Positions 17,184 to 25,795 of a stretch of DNA of 64,000 nucleotides are shown here, one piece after another. The stretch lies in assembly GCA_963794605.1 (NCBI GenBank), contig CAWCEN010000003.1, forward strand, positions 186,001 through 250,000, read 5' to 3'. The DNA comes from VAXT01 sp963794605 (lineage in GTDB: Bacteria > Actinomycetota > Thermoleophilia > Gaiellales > Gaiellaceae). The translations under genes were made by a program, and so were the position numbers. The notes beneath the pieces were generated by a model that worked only from the letters and a program-made list of their open reading frames with translations, did not search any database and was not told where the DNA came from. Each line of letters opens with the position of its first letter. Position 1 is the first letter of the stretch.

Positions 17184-18983
17184 ATGTCAAGACATTGCGG
17201 CGGCGCTCCAGGCGGGACTCGGTCGAGCGCTCTCTGGGGGACGGGGAATCGAGGAGGCGATTCGCGCGCCAACGCCCTGTGGGGCAAGGGCGGGCGAGGC
17301 CTGCTGGCGATTCTCACCGTCCTATTCGTCACCACGATCCCGCTGGCGCAGGCCAGCCGGAATCCTGATCCGTCCACCTATCTCGATCCGCTTCTCGAGG
17401 CCAAGGCGCACGAGACCCCGAACGCTCTCGTCAAGGTCATCATCCAGAGCAACGACGGGACCTCGGACGCGGAGAACGCGTTCCAGACGGCCGGGAGCGG
17501 TGACGCCTTCAGCAACAGCGAGGGCGTGAACAGACGGCTCCGGGTCATCGGCTCGGTCGCGGTCACGATGAAGGCCAAGCGCGTGCTCGTCCTGGCTCGC
17601 AAGCCTGGGCTCACGATCACGAGCGACGCACGGGTCACGCTCGACTCGACTCCGTCGTCGAACCAGGTCTGGCCCACGGCCGAGGCGCTTCGGCCCTTCT
17701 GGCCCGACACCGATCGGCTTCGCTCTGCGACGCCGACGATCGCGATCGTCGACTCGGGGATCGACAAGAACCGCGTCGACTTCGACGGCGGCGCACGCGT
17801 CGTGGCGCAGCAGGTCATCACCCCGCTCGTTCCGAACTCGCCGGGCGACGGTCGGGGCCACGGCACGTTCGTGGCCGGGGTCGCGGCGGGCAGCGGCCCG
17901 AACTACGCCGGCGCGGCTCCCGGGGCGAAGCTCGTCTCCCTGGACGTCATGAACGACGCAGGCATGGCCCGAACGAGCGACGTGATCGCGGCCGCGCAGT
18001 GGATTCTCGAGCACAAGGGTCAGTACAACATCCGTGTCGCGAACTTCTCCCTGCACGCGACGGTCCCGAGCAACTTCACCGAGGATCCGCTGGACAAGGC
18101 GGTCGAGAAGCTGTGGTTCAGCGGCGTCACCGTCATCGCGGCGGCGGGCAACTACGGCCGTCCCGATGGCCCGAGCGGCGTCATGTTCGCCCCCGGCAAC
18201 GATCCGTTCGTGATCACCGTCGGCGCCGTCGACCTCGATGGCAGCGTCCGGATCTCGAACCACGACGTTCCGAACTGGTCGGCGTACGGCTACACGTACG
18301 ACGGTTTCCGGAAGCCGGAGATCTCCGCAGCGGGCCGGTACATGGTCGGCCCGATCCCCGCGGGCTCGACCCTGCTCGCCCAGAAGCCCGAGAACGCGGT
18401 CGGGACCGGTTACATGCGCCTGTCCGGGACGTCGTTCGCGGCTCCGATCGTCGCGGGAGCGGCGGCGCAGATCCTGGCCAGGAACCCGAACTGGACGCCG
18501 GACCAGGTGAAGGGCGCCCTCATGAAGGCAGCTCGGTACGTCCCCGACGCACCTCCGGGCGCCGCCGGCGTGGGCGAGGTGAACGCGTTCAGGGCTGCGA
18601 ACGTGAACAGGGCCCCGAACCCGAACCTCTCGCTCAACGCGTATCTGATGCCCGACCCGGCCGGTGGCGGCACCCCCGTCTTCGACGCCGTCAGCTGGAG
18701 CGACGCGGCCCTGCGGAACCACAGCTGGGACGCAGTCAGCTGGTCTGACGCCTCCTGGAGTGATGTCTCCTGGACAGACGTGAGCTGGTCGGACGTGTCT
18801 TGGAGCGACGTCACCTGGTCGGACGTGACCTGGAGCGACGTGCTCGCAGCTGAGGACGTCACGTGGGAAGACGCGGCCGAAGGCGAGGTCGATCCGCCGG
18901 AAGGAACGCCGACCGTGCTGACGCCGGAGGAAGAGGCGGCGGCAGAAGCGGATCCAGACCTCGGGCTGACGCCGGATCCATAA
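17184..18983 (+). CDS. Secreted S8 subtilase with W-S-D repeats
   Basis: This is a subtilisin-like protease with catalytic D190 (IVDSGID), H226 (GHGTFVAG) and S417 (SGTSFAAP). Before the signal-like hydrophobic segment (about residues 36-55) lies a basic glycine-rich stretch with two ALWG motifs (SALWGTG, NALWGKG). The C-terminus carries tandem copies of a five-residue unit (S/T)W(S/T)D(V/A) and ends in an acidic tail. ATG 17184 follows a purine-rich site (gaaagggaaa). A terminator-like hairpin follows the gene. Confidence 0.9.
   Translation: MSRHCGGAPGGTRSSALWGTGNRGGDSRANALWGKGGRGLLAILTVLFVTTIPLAQASRNPDPSTYLDPLLEAKAHETPNALVKVIIQSNDGTSDAENAFQTAGSGDAFSNSEGVNRRLRVIGSVAVTMKAKRVLVLARKPGLTITSDARVTLDSTPSSNQVWPTAEALRPFWPDTDRLRSATPTIAIVDSGIDKNRVDFDGGARVVAQQVITPLVPNSPGDGRGHGTFVAGVAAGSGPNYAGAAPGAKLVSLDVMNDAGMARTSDVIAAAQWILEHKGQYNIRVANFSLHATVPSNFTEDPLDKAVEKLWFSGVTVIAAAGNYGRPDGPSGVMFAPGNDPFVITVGAVDLDGSVRISNHDVPNWSAYGYTYDGFRKPEISAAGRYMVGPIPAGSTLLAQKPENAVGTGYMRLSGTSFAAPIVAGAAAQILARNPNWTPDQVKGALMKAARYVPDAPPGAAGVGEVNAFRAANVNRAPNPNLSLNAYLMPDPAGGGTPVFDAVSWSDAALRNHSWDAVSWSDASWSDVSWTDVSWSDVSWSDVTWSDVTWSDVLAAEDVTWEDAAEGEVDPPEGTPTVLTPEEEAAAEADPDLGLTPDP
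18693..18872 (+). repeat. Tandem SWSDV-type coding repeat
   Basis: About ten copies of a 15-base unit encode SWSD or close variants (SWSDA, SWTDV, TWSDV, TWEDA). Codon choice alternates (agc/tcc/tct, gac/gat), so the copies have diverged at silent sites while keeping the W and D. Confidence 0.85.
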
Positions 18984-18996
18984 GGAACACTGCGGC

Positions 18997-19021
18997 AGAG
19001 GCCGGTCTTGCGCCGGCCTCT
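18997..19021 (+). terminator. Terminator-like hairpin after subtilase
   Basis: agaggccgg / ccggcctct form a perfect 9-bp stem with a 7-base loop, 14 bases after the stop codon. There is no T run. Confidence 0.55.
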
Positions 19022-19159
19022 CCGCTCACTCGGACGGGGGACGCCGAGGCTCTTGACCGCCCTTAACTTGAGACACGGAGCCACCTTTCCTCTGCGGCTC
19101 CTTGACCGGGATCAGGAGAGACTGGACATGCGGCAAGGGCCATCGATCGTGAGGTCGGC

Positions 19160-21913
19160 GTGAGCGCCGTACCGTCCGAGTTGCCGTTCGGCGAGCGACC
19201 AGAGCGGACCCCGACCGGGAACCGGCGGCTCTCGCTCGCTGCGACGGCGTACCTGATTGCCATCGCGATCCTCGCCGGCTTGATCGCAGCGCCGTTCGTC
19301 ACGCAGCTCCAAAGCGAGACGTACAGCGCACGCGTCTGGGTCACGTTCCTCCTGTTCGCCACCGGCGCCGCGCTCGCACAGGTCGCGCTCGTCAAGACGC
19401 CGCGCAACCAGTCCTACCACGCGACGAACGTCTTCCTGATCCCCGCGATCCTGCTCCTGCCCCCGGAGCTGATCATCGTGGTCGCGGTTGTCCAGCACAT
19501 CCCGGCCTGGCTCAAGAACCGCACCGCCTGGTACCGCGAGTGCTTCAACATCTGCAACTACGTGATCGCCTCGATCGCGGCGTGGGCGACGGTGAGGCTG
19601 ATTCTCCACGCCGACGGTCTCGTTTCGAGCACCGGCTTCCGGTTCGCCGTCGCCGGCCTCGCCTGCTCGATCGTCCTCGTCGGCCTGAACCACGCGATGC
19701 TGGCTCCCATGCTGCTTCTCGGCCACGGGCACTCGATCCGCGAGTCGGGCCTCTTCTCGTTCCACGGGCTGTCGACCGAGCTCGCGCTTGCGTGCCTCGG
19801 CGTCGTCGTTGCGTCCTTCTGGTACGCCGACCCGTGGTTGATCCCGTTCGCCGTGGCGCCGGTGCTCCTCATCCACCGCTCGCTCTCGGTGCCGCAGCTC
19901 GAGGCCGAAGCTCGCGTCGACCCGAAGACCGGGCTCTTCAACGCGCGCCACTTCGGGGCCGCGCTGAACGAGGAGATCATCCGCTCGCAGCGCTTCGACC
20001 GGCCGCTCGCGCTGATCATGGCCGACCTCGACCTGCTCCGGGACATCAACAACTCCTACGGGCATCTCGCAGGCGACGCCGTGCTGAAGGGCCTCGCCGA
20101 AGTCTTCCGCAAGCACCTCAGGCATTACGACGTCCCGGCCCGATTCGGCGGGGAGGAGTTCACCATTCTGCTGCCCGAGACGAGTGCAGAGCATGCGATC
20201 GAGATCGCCGAGCGGATCCGCCGCGAGGTCGCCGACCGCGCGTTCGACGTCGAGACCTCCAGCGAGCCGATCCGCGCCACGATCTCGGTCGGGGTCGCGG
20301 CCTACCCGCGCGACGGCCAGGACGCGAACGAGCTGATCCATCAGGCGGACCTCGCCGTGTACCGCGCGAAGCTTCAGGGCCGCAACCGGGTGCTCGATGC
20401 GAGCGCCGAGCCGCTGGCCGTGCCCAGCGACCGCAAACCGCGTCTGGTCGCGGTCCCCGAGTCGGGGGACTACTTCGCGCCGCTTCAACCTGCGGATGAG
20501 GCGAAGCCATCCGAGGAGCGCCGGCATCCCCGGACACACGTGGTCCACGGGCCGCGCTTCCTCTCGCTCTCGTTCCGGCTCGCGCTCCTGGTCGGCTTCG
20601 TCTCGGTCGTCGGGATCGGCGCAGGTGTGGTGGGGCTCCTGCTCGGCGCCAACCACGACGTCTTCGCGCTCATCGCACTCGTCGTGCTCGTCGGCTTCGG
20701 ACAAGCACTCGCAATCGAAGTGGACGACGGAGGCTCGATCTCGGTCAGTGCGGTCGGCTCTCTCGCCGGCGCCGCGTTGTTCGGCCCGCGGGCGGCGCTC
20801 GTCCTCGCGGCGACGACTGCAGTCGTCGAGTGGAGCGCCCGCCGGTCGGAGATCCATCGCGTGCTCTTCAACATCGGTGCGCTCACGCTCTCCTCGCTCG
20901 CGGCGGCCTGGGTGTTCGCAGTCGGCTTCGAGAGCACCGTCGGCGAATTCGTCACGGCCGCTGCCGGCCTCGTCGCCGGGCTCGCGTACTTCGCCGTCAA
21001 CACCGGCCTGCTCAGCGTGGCGATCTCGATGGAGGGGCACGAGCCGGTGCGGCGCGTCTGGCACGAGCGGTTCGCCTGGCTCGCGACCCACTGGATCGTC
21101 TACGGCTTCGTCGGCGGCGTCATGGCGATCGCGTACCACGCCGCCGGCCTCTATGCGCTTGCGGTGTTCGCCGTCCCGCTGCTCCTCATGCGCAAGACGC
21201 AGGAGGCGTACCTCAAGCACACGCAGCGGAGCGCCCAGAAGCTGCGGGCGGCCGCAGAGACGATCCAGAGCCAGAACGTCTCGCTGGAGAAGGCCAACCG
21301 CCTGCTGCGCGAGCGCTCGACCGCGGCGATGGAGAGCCTCTCGGCGACGGTCGACGCGCGCGACGCCTACACGGCGGGCCATTCCAGGCGCGTCCAGCAG
21401 CTCGCGCTGGCGATCGGCCGCGAGCTCGGGCTCTCGCAGACCGAGCTCGACGTGCTCGGGCACGCGGCGCTCTTCCACGACATCGGCAAGCTCGCCGTCC
21501 CCGACGCGATCCTCCTCAAGCCGGCCGTCCTCACCGACGAGGAGTGGGCGCTCATGCAGCGGCACTCCGACGAGGGTGCGCGGATCATCGATCGGCTCGG
21601 TTTCCTGAACGACGCCGTGCCGTCGATCCGGCATCACCACGAGCGGTTCGACGGCGGCGGCTATCCGGACGGCCTCAAGGGGGAGGAGATCCCGCTCGGC
21701 GCGAGGATCATCCACGTCGCCGATGCGCTCGACTCGATGTTGACGACGCGGATCTACCGCGCTGCGCGGCCGGCTATGGACGCAATGGACGAGCTCAGGC
21801 GCGCGGCTGGCAAGCAGTTCTGCCCACGCTGTGTGGCGGCCCTGCAGCGCGTTCTGCCACCCGAGATCCTGGTCAACGAGGCCGCCCGGCAGGAGCTGCT
21901 CGCCGTCTCGTAG
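19160..21913 (+). CDS. Membrane GGDEF and HD-GYP c-di-GMP enzyme
   Basis: The 917-residue protein has a multi-helix membrane module (about 25-245) and a GGDEF domain with intact RFGGEEF (328-334) and a product-inhibition I-site RHYD (321-324). A second membrane module follows (about 468-690), then a short coiled coil and an HD-GYP domain (HD at 773-774, GYP at 834-836). Cyclase and phosphodiesterase signatures are both complete, so it could make and break c-di-GMP, with the two membrane modules as separate sensors. It starts at GTG 19160 after gaggtcggc. The immediate neighbours are not obviously related. Confidence 0.9.
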   Translation: MSAVPSELPFGERPERTPTGNRRLSLAATAYLIAIAILAGLIAAPFVTQLQSETYSARVWVTFLLFATGAALAQVALVKTPRNQSYHATNVFLIPAILLLPPELIIVVAVVQHIPAWLKNRTAWYRECFNICNYVIASIAAWATVRLILHADGLVSSTGFRFAVAGLACSIVLVGLNHAMLAPMLLLGHGHSIRESGLFSFHGLSTELALACLGVVVASFWYADPWLIPFAVAPVLLIHRSLSVPQLEAEARVDPKTGLFNARHFGAALNEEIIRSQRFDRPLALIMADLDLLRDINNSYGHLAGDAVLKGLAEVFRKHLRHYDVPARFGGEEFTILLPETSAEHAIEIAERIRREVADRAFDVETSSEPIRATISVGVAAYPRDGQDANELIHQADLAVYRAKLQGRNRVLDASAEPLAVPSDRKPRLVAVPESGDYFAPLQPADEAKPSEERRHPRTHVVHGPRFLSLSFRLALLVGFVSVVGIGAGVVGLLLGANHDVFALIALVVLVGFGQALAIEVDDGGSISVSAVGSLAGAALFGPRAALVLAATTAVVEWSARRSEIHRVLFNIGALTLSSLAAAWVFAVGFESTVGEFVTAAAGLVAGLAYFAVNTGLLSVAISMEGHEPVRRVWHERFAWLATHWIVYGFVGGVMAIAYHAAGLYALAVFAVPLLLMRKTQEAYLKHTQRSAQKLRAAAETIQSQNVSLEKANRLLRERSTAAMESLSATVDARDAYTAGHSRRVQQLALAIGRELGLSQTELDVLGHAALFHDIGKLAVPDAILLKPAVLTDEEWALMQRHSDEGARIIDRLGFLNDAVPSIRHHHERFDGGGYPDGLKGEEIPLGARIIHVADALDSMLTTRIYRAARPAMDAMDELRRAAGKQFCPRCVAALQRVLPPEILVNEAARQELLAVS

Positions 21914-21939
21914 CGACGCTTCAGTTTCCTAGCGCGGGT

Positions 21940-21967
21940 TTGCAAGTTCTCTAGTCTGTTCTATTCT
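21940..21967 (+). promoter_or_regulatory. Promoter TTGCAA-N16-TATTCT, leaderless
   Basis: TTGCAA (21940-21945) and TATTCT (21962-21967) are 16 bases apart. ATG 21975 begins 7 bases after the -10, so transcription should start at the ATG itself. The stretch is notably AT-rich for this genome. It is the clearest promoter in the window. Confidence 0.65.
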
Positions 21968-21974
21968 TCTTTGC

Positions 21975-22694
21975 ATGCCCCGGAAACGCCGGGCCCCGCA
22001 GCCCGTGCGACGCATCGATCCGGCCGCGCTCGCAGAGTTCCAGGCCGGAATCCGCAAGCGCTACTCGGACGAGGAGATCCTCGAACAGCTCCGTGCCTGC
22101 GCGAAGCGGCTGGGGCGCTCCCCGACGATGCGCGAGTTCGAGGCCGACCCGAAGACGACCGTACACCCGCAGACCGTGATCCAGCACTTCAAGAGCTGGA
22201 ACGAGGCGAAGCGGAAGGCCGGGCTCGTCCCGCGGAGATTCGCCCAGCCGGCCGACCTCATTCGGCAGCTGCGTGAGCTCGGTGATGAGCTCGGGCGCCC
22301 GCCGACCGCGAAGGACCTCGACGAGCACCGTGACTCGATGCCGTCCAAGTCCCTGTACTGGCACATGTTCGGATCGCTGAAAAACGCGCTGCGCGAGGCC
22401 GGCTTCGACGTCCCGGTGGGGGAGGAGAGGCTCGAGCGCGCCATCGATCAGGGCGCAGCGCTCGCGCGGGAGCTCGGGCGGCTCCCGAAGTTCGCGGACT
22501 GGAAGGAGGCCCGCGGCGAGGATCCCGAGCTGCTCAGCGAGTGGCAGATCTACCGCATGCTCGAGCCCCACAAGGGAGCGTGGGCTGCCTTCCAGTACCT
22601 CGTGCGCGAGCGGCTGCTCGAGGACGGGGTGGAGGTCTCGCCCGAGGGCCGGGTCAGACGGCCGCGAGCGCGGCGAGGAGGCGCAGGCACGTAA
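21975..22694 (+). CDS. Protein of three homing-endonuclease-associated repeats
   Basis: The 239-residue protein contains three copies of the roughly 55-residue helical repeat known as the homing endonuclease associated repeat (HNH_repeat). The hallmark segments are LGRSPTMREFE with SWNEAKRKAGL, LGRPPTAKDLD with SLKNALREAGF, and LGRLPKFADWK with AWAAFQYLV. No nuclease domain is attached. Both ends are basic, suggesting nucleic-acid binding. Its function is unknown. The transcript is probably leaderless, and the 3' end overlaps the convergent glutaminase gene by 41 bases. Confidence 0.75.
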   Translation: MPRKRRAPQPVRRIDPAALAEFQAGIRKRYSDEEILEQLRACAKRLGRSPTMREFEADPKTTVHPQTVIQHFKSWNEAKRKAGLVPRRFAQPADLIRQLRELGDELGRPPTAKDLDEHRDSMPSKSLYWHMFGSLKNALREAGFDVPVGEERLERAIDQGAALARELGRLPKFADWKEARGEDPELLSEWQIYRMLEPHKGAWAAFQYLVRERLLEDGVEVSPEGRVRRPRARRGGAGT

Positions 22695-23442
22695 CGCCTT
22701 CCTGAGGGGCGCGCACGGCCGGCAAGGGCGTCTCCTCGAAGGCACTGTCGGGCCGGAAGCGGATCGCCTTCTGGCGGCGGCCATCGACGAGCGGAACGAG
22801 GATCCCCTCGGGCAGCTCGCGCTTGCGGAGCGTCAGGCCCAGGTACTGCTCGACGAGCTCGAGCGTCTTCTTGGTCGAGGCGAAGAACGCCTCGCTCAGG
22901 CCCTCGCCGAGCCAGAGGGGGCGGCCGACGCCGCGCGCGATGTAGACGGTGTCTGGCTCACGCTCGTCGAACCATGCGGTCGCCATCGACCCGCACAGCT
23001 CTTCGAGCACCTCGGCCTTCGGGCCGTACGCGTTGACAAGGGCGAAGATCGCCTCGCTGTCGACGGTCATCTCGGGCTCGTGGCTCTCGAAGCCGTAGCG
23101 GTCGAAGATCTCCTCGTCGTTGGCGATGATCCCGTTGTGGACGCCCTTGACGGCGCCGTGGCGGACCGGATGGTTGTTGGCCTCGATCCGCGGATGGCCC
23201 TTTGTGTAATCCCGCACATGCATGATCGCCTGGTTCGCCTCCTGCGGAATATCCAGGCGGTCGAGGAGCGCGCTCGCCCCGGAGCGCTGCTTGTGGAACG
23301 CGAGATCGCCGGCGTCGCCGCGGTACGCATAGCCGGCCGCGTCGGCGCCGCGCTCCGCGATGCCTGCGAGAAGTGCCTGAGCCGCGAGCGTTCGGTCTAC
23401 ACGGCTCGCGCGATGAAAGCTATATCCGGCAATTCCACACAT
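22654..23442 (-). CDS. Stand-alone class II glutamine amidotransferase domain
   Basis: The protein starts MCGIAGYSF, so Cys2 becomes the N-terminal nucleophile. Other glutaminase residues are present: the arginine in MHVRDYTKGHP, NG in VHNGIIAND, and the aspartate in TVDSEAIF. It ends at 262 residues without the sugar isomerase domain of GlmS or a synthetase domain, so it is a lone Ntn-type glutaminase with unknown acceptor. TAGCAT lies 7 bases before the ATG. Confidence 0.82.
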   Translation of the reverse strand: MCGIAGYSFHRASRVDRTLAAQALLAGIAERGADAAGYAYRGDAGDLAFHKQRSGASALLDRLDIPQEANQAIMHVRDYTKGHPRIEANNHPVRHGAVKGVHNGIIANDEEIFDRYGFESHEPEMTVDSEAIFALVNAYGPKAEVLEELCGSMATAWFDEREPDTVYIARGVGRPLWLGEGLSEAFFASTKKTLELVEQYLGLTLRKRELPEGILVPLVDGRRQKAIRFRPDSAFEETPLPAVRAPQEGVTCLRLLAALAAV

Positions 23443-23449
23443 TAGAGCG

Positions 23450-23455
23450 ATGCTA
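23450..23455 (-). promoter_or_regulatory. -10 hexamer TAGCAT for leaderless glutaminase gene
   Basis: On the minus strand TAGCAT ends 7 bases before ATG 23442, with no ribosome-binding site. Confidence 0.5.
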
Positions 23456-23547
23456 GAAGTCCGACTGGACAACCCCGTCCTCGGTTCCAGACGTACCCTG
23501 TCTTCTTCTTTCGACGCATAACAGCCGCGTGAGTTAGGGCGGAACCT

Positions 23548-23561
23548 CCCTCGTTCGAGGG
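23548..23561 (+). other. Small hairpin ahead of sigma-factor gene
   Basis: ccctcg-tt-cgaggg lies 46 bases before the sigma gene. It may attenuate the leader or mark the end of an upstream transcript. Confidence 0.3.
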
Positions 23562-23606
23562 GACTCGGCTAAGCCACCCCCGGTCGAGTGACCGATACAC
23601 CTCTCG

Positions 23607-24560
23607 ATGGCGCGGCCTCTGCCTCAGCGACCCCCGGACGACGACCCGACTCCCGAGCCCAAGCTCGAGGTCGTTCCCGCGCTCGACGATCCGGTCGAGG
23701 TCGAGGAAAAGGATCCGTACGACGCGGTCGCAGCGATCACGCAGGACCCTCTGAAGCTCTACGTCCGCCAGATCGGCGACGGCCCGCTGCTGACACCCCA
23801 GGAAGAGCGCGAGCTGGCTCGCCGCAAGGACGCGGGCGACGAAGCGGCGAAGCGCCGGCTCGTCGAATGCAACCTCCGGCTCGTGATGTCGATCACACGG
23901 AACTACACGAAGGCCGGCGTCCCACTGCTCGATCTGATCCAGGAGGGCAACCTCGGGCTGATGCGCGCAGTCGAAAAGTTCGACTACAAGCTCGGCTACA
24001 AGCTGTCGACGTACGCGACCTGGTGGATCCGCCAGGCCGTCACGCGGGCGCTGGCCGACCAGGGGCGGACGATCCGGCTTCCGGTGCACGTCGCCGAGCA
24101 GACGCGCAAGGTGTTGCGCGCGCGGCGCATCCTCGCCCAGAAGCTGAACCGCGACCCCGAGGTCCCGGAGATCGCGAAAGAGGCAGGCTTCACGCCGGAG
24201 CGCGTCCAGGAGCTCCTCGAGCTGATCCAGGACCCGGTCAGCCTCGAGACGCCGGTGGGGGACGGGGAGAGTGTCTACAGCGACCTGATCGAGGACACGA
24301 AGTCCGACCAGCCCGACGCTGCGACCGCGAAGATGCTCCGCTCGCGCGAGCTGGCCGGGGCGCTGCGCCGGTTGAGCCCGCGCATGCGGCGGGTCCTCGC
24401 GCTCCGCTTCGGCCTCGACGGCGAGTCGCCGCAGACCCTCGAGCAGGTCGGCCTCGGCCTCGGTATCACGCGCGAGCGAGTGCGTCAGCTCGAGTCCCGC
24501 GCGCTGCGAGAGCTACGCCAGACCGCGCCGGGCCTCCAGCTCTACCTCGAGTCGGAATAG
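23607..24560 (+). CDS. RNA polymerase sigma factor, sigma-70 family
   Basis: The 317-residue protein has region 1.2 (DPLKLYVRQIG), region 2 (LLDLIQEGNLGLMRAVEKFD and YATWWIRQAV), region 3 and region 4 (TLEQVGLGLGITRERVRQLE). It lacks a full region 1.1; instead there is a proline- and acid-rich N-terminus of about 40 residues. It is closest in type to group 1/2 sigma factors. It faces another sigma-70 gene convergently, the two being separated by palindromes. Confidence 0.93.
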   Translation: MARPLPQRPPDDDPTPEPKLEVVPALDDPVEVEEKDPYDAVAAITQDPLKLYVRQIGDGPLLTPQEERELARRKDAGDEAAKRRLVECNLRLVMSITRNYTKAGVPLLDLIQEGNLGLMRAVEKFDYKLGYKLSTYATWWIRQAVTRALADQGRTIRLPVHVAEQTRKVLRARRILAQKLNRDPEVPEIAKEAGFTPERVQELLELIQDPVSLETPVGDGESVYSDLIEDTKSDQPDAATAKMLRSRELAGALRRLSPRMRRVLALRFGLDGESPQTLEQVGLGLGITRERVRQLESRALRELRQTAPGLQLYLESE

Positions 24561-24608
24561 TCGAAGAAAGTCCGGCGCGCTCCGCGCGCCAGGACGACTT
24601 TCTTCGAA
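24561..24608. repeat. Dispersed long palindrome, copy 1
   Basis: tcgaagaaagtc pairs with gactttcttcga around an inner ggcgcgc/gcgcgcc stem. It sits between two convergent sigma genes and can act as a bidirectional terminator. Its core matches the palindrome at 58610-58655 on the opposite strand almost base for base. Confidence 0.65.
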
Positions 24609-24642
24609 ATTGATCTCAGTGCCTGGCAGTCGTGAACGAAGA

Positions 24643-24659
24643 CGGGCAAAGCCCGTCCT
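24643..24659. repeat. Short palindrome gacgggc-aaa-gcccgtc
   Basis: A 7-bp stem with an AAA loop, the same design as the palindrome at 5328-5344, lies just past the stop of the reverse sigma gene, for which it may serve as a terminator. Confidence 0.45.
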
Positions 24660-24670
24660 CGCGGCCGGCA

Positions 24671-25714
24671 TTAGCCTGCGATGCTTTCCATCTCGCGGAG
24701 CTTGGAGAGACGGCGAAGGGCGTGCACTTCTATCTGGCGGACCCGTTCGCGGGTCAGTCCCAACGTGCGGCCGATTTCCTCGAGCGTCTTCGGCTCCAGG
24801 TCGGCAAGGCCGTAGCGGAGGCAGATGACCTTCCGCTCGCGGTCCGAGAGCGCGGCGAGGCCGCGGACGAGAGCCTGGCTGCGGAGCGTGATCTCCACCT
24901 CGTCCTCGGGTGACGGCCCGTCGCCCGCGACGAAGTCGCCGAAGACCGCATCCTCCTGCTCGCCGACGGGCTGGTCGAGGCTCGTCGACGCCCGAGCCGC
25001 GGCCTTCACCTCGCGCGCCTGCTCGATGGGCAGGCTCGCCTCTTCGGCGATCTCTGCGAGCGTCGGCTCGCGGCCAAGCTGCGTCCAGAGCAGCCGCTCC
25101 GCCTTGTTCATCTTCTGGAGGCGCTCGACGATGTGGACGGGCATGCGAATCGTGCGCGCCTTGTCGGCCAGCGCGCGAGCCACGGCCTGACGGATCCACC
25201 AGGTCGCGTACGTCGAGAACTTGTAGCCGCGTCGCCAGTCGAACTTCTCGACGGCGCGGATGAGTCCGAGCGTCCCTTCTTGAATCAGGTCCAGGAACGG
25301 CAGGCCCTGGTTGCGGTAGTTCTTCGCGATCGAGACGACAAGGCGCAGGTTCGACTGGATCATGTGCTGCTTCGCGTCGAGGTCGCCGCGCTCGATCCGT
25401 TTCGAGAGCTCGACCTCCTGCGCAGCCGTGAGCAGCGCGTGCCGGCCCGCCTCGCGCAGGAACAGCTGGAGCGCATCGGTCGTGGTCTCGTAGACGATCG
25501 GCGGCGGTGGAGGCTGCTCCTCCTTCTCCTCGACGACGTCGATGCCGCGCTGCTCGCACTCGCGGTGGAGGGCCTCCGCCTCGAGCTCGTTCATCTCGTG
25601 CCGCTCGACGAGCTCGGTCAGTTCGGACGCACGAACAGAACCGGCCTGCTCGGCCGTTTCGATCACTTCGCGTACGTCCTCCGCCGCGAGGACGAGCTCG
25701 ATCTCAACTGTCAT
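24671..25714 (-). CDS. RNA polymerase sigma factor RpoD-like
   Basis: The 347-residue protein has a short region 1.1-like start (ELTELVERHEMNELEAEALH, RGIDVVEE). Region 1.2 (LQLFLREAGRHALLT), region 2 (LPFLDLIQEGTLGLIRAVEKF, YATWWIRQAV), region 3 and region 4 (TLEEIGRTLGLTRERVRQIE) follow. The retained region 1.1 makes it the better candidate for the primary sigma factor of the two. Confidence 0.93.
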   Translation of the reverse strand: MTVEIELVLAAEDVREVIETAEQAGSVRASELTELVERHEMNELEAEALHRECEQRGIDVVEEKEEQPPPPPIVYETTTDALQLFLREAGRHALLTAAQEVELSKRIERGDLDAKQHMIQSNLRLVVSIAKNYRNQGLPFLDLIQEGTLGLIRAVEKFDWRRGYKFSTYATWWIRQAVARALADKARTIRMPVHIVERLQKMNKAERLLWTQLGREPTLAEIAEEASLPIEQAREVKAAARASTSLDQPVGEQEDAVFGDFVAGDGPSPEDEVEITLRSQALVRGLAALSDRERKVICLRYGLADLEPKTLEEIGRTLGLTRERVRQIEVHALRRLSKLREMESIAG

Positions 25715-25795
25715 GCAGCTCGAGTTCTTAGTACCAGGGCGATTGGAAGATGAAACATCAAACGGACGGCCGGAGCAAGAGTGCGGCCCTCGATG

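Noticed and set aside
19112..21715. Very long reverse frame opposite the GGDEF/HD-GYP gene
   Set aside because: Charged low-complexity antisense translation; the forward frame has intact catalytic motifs.
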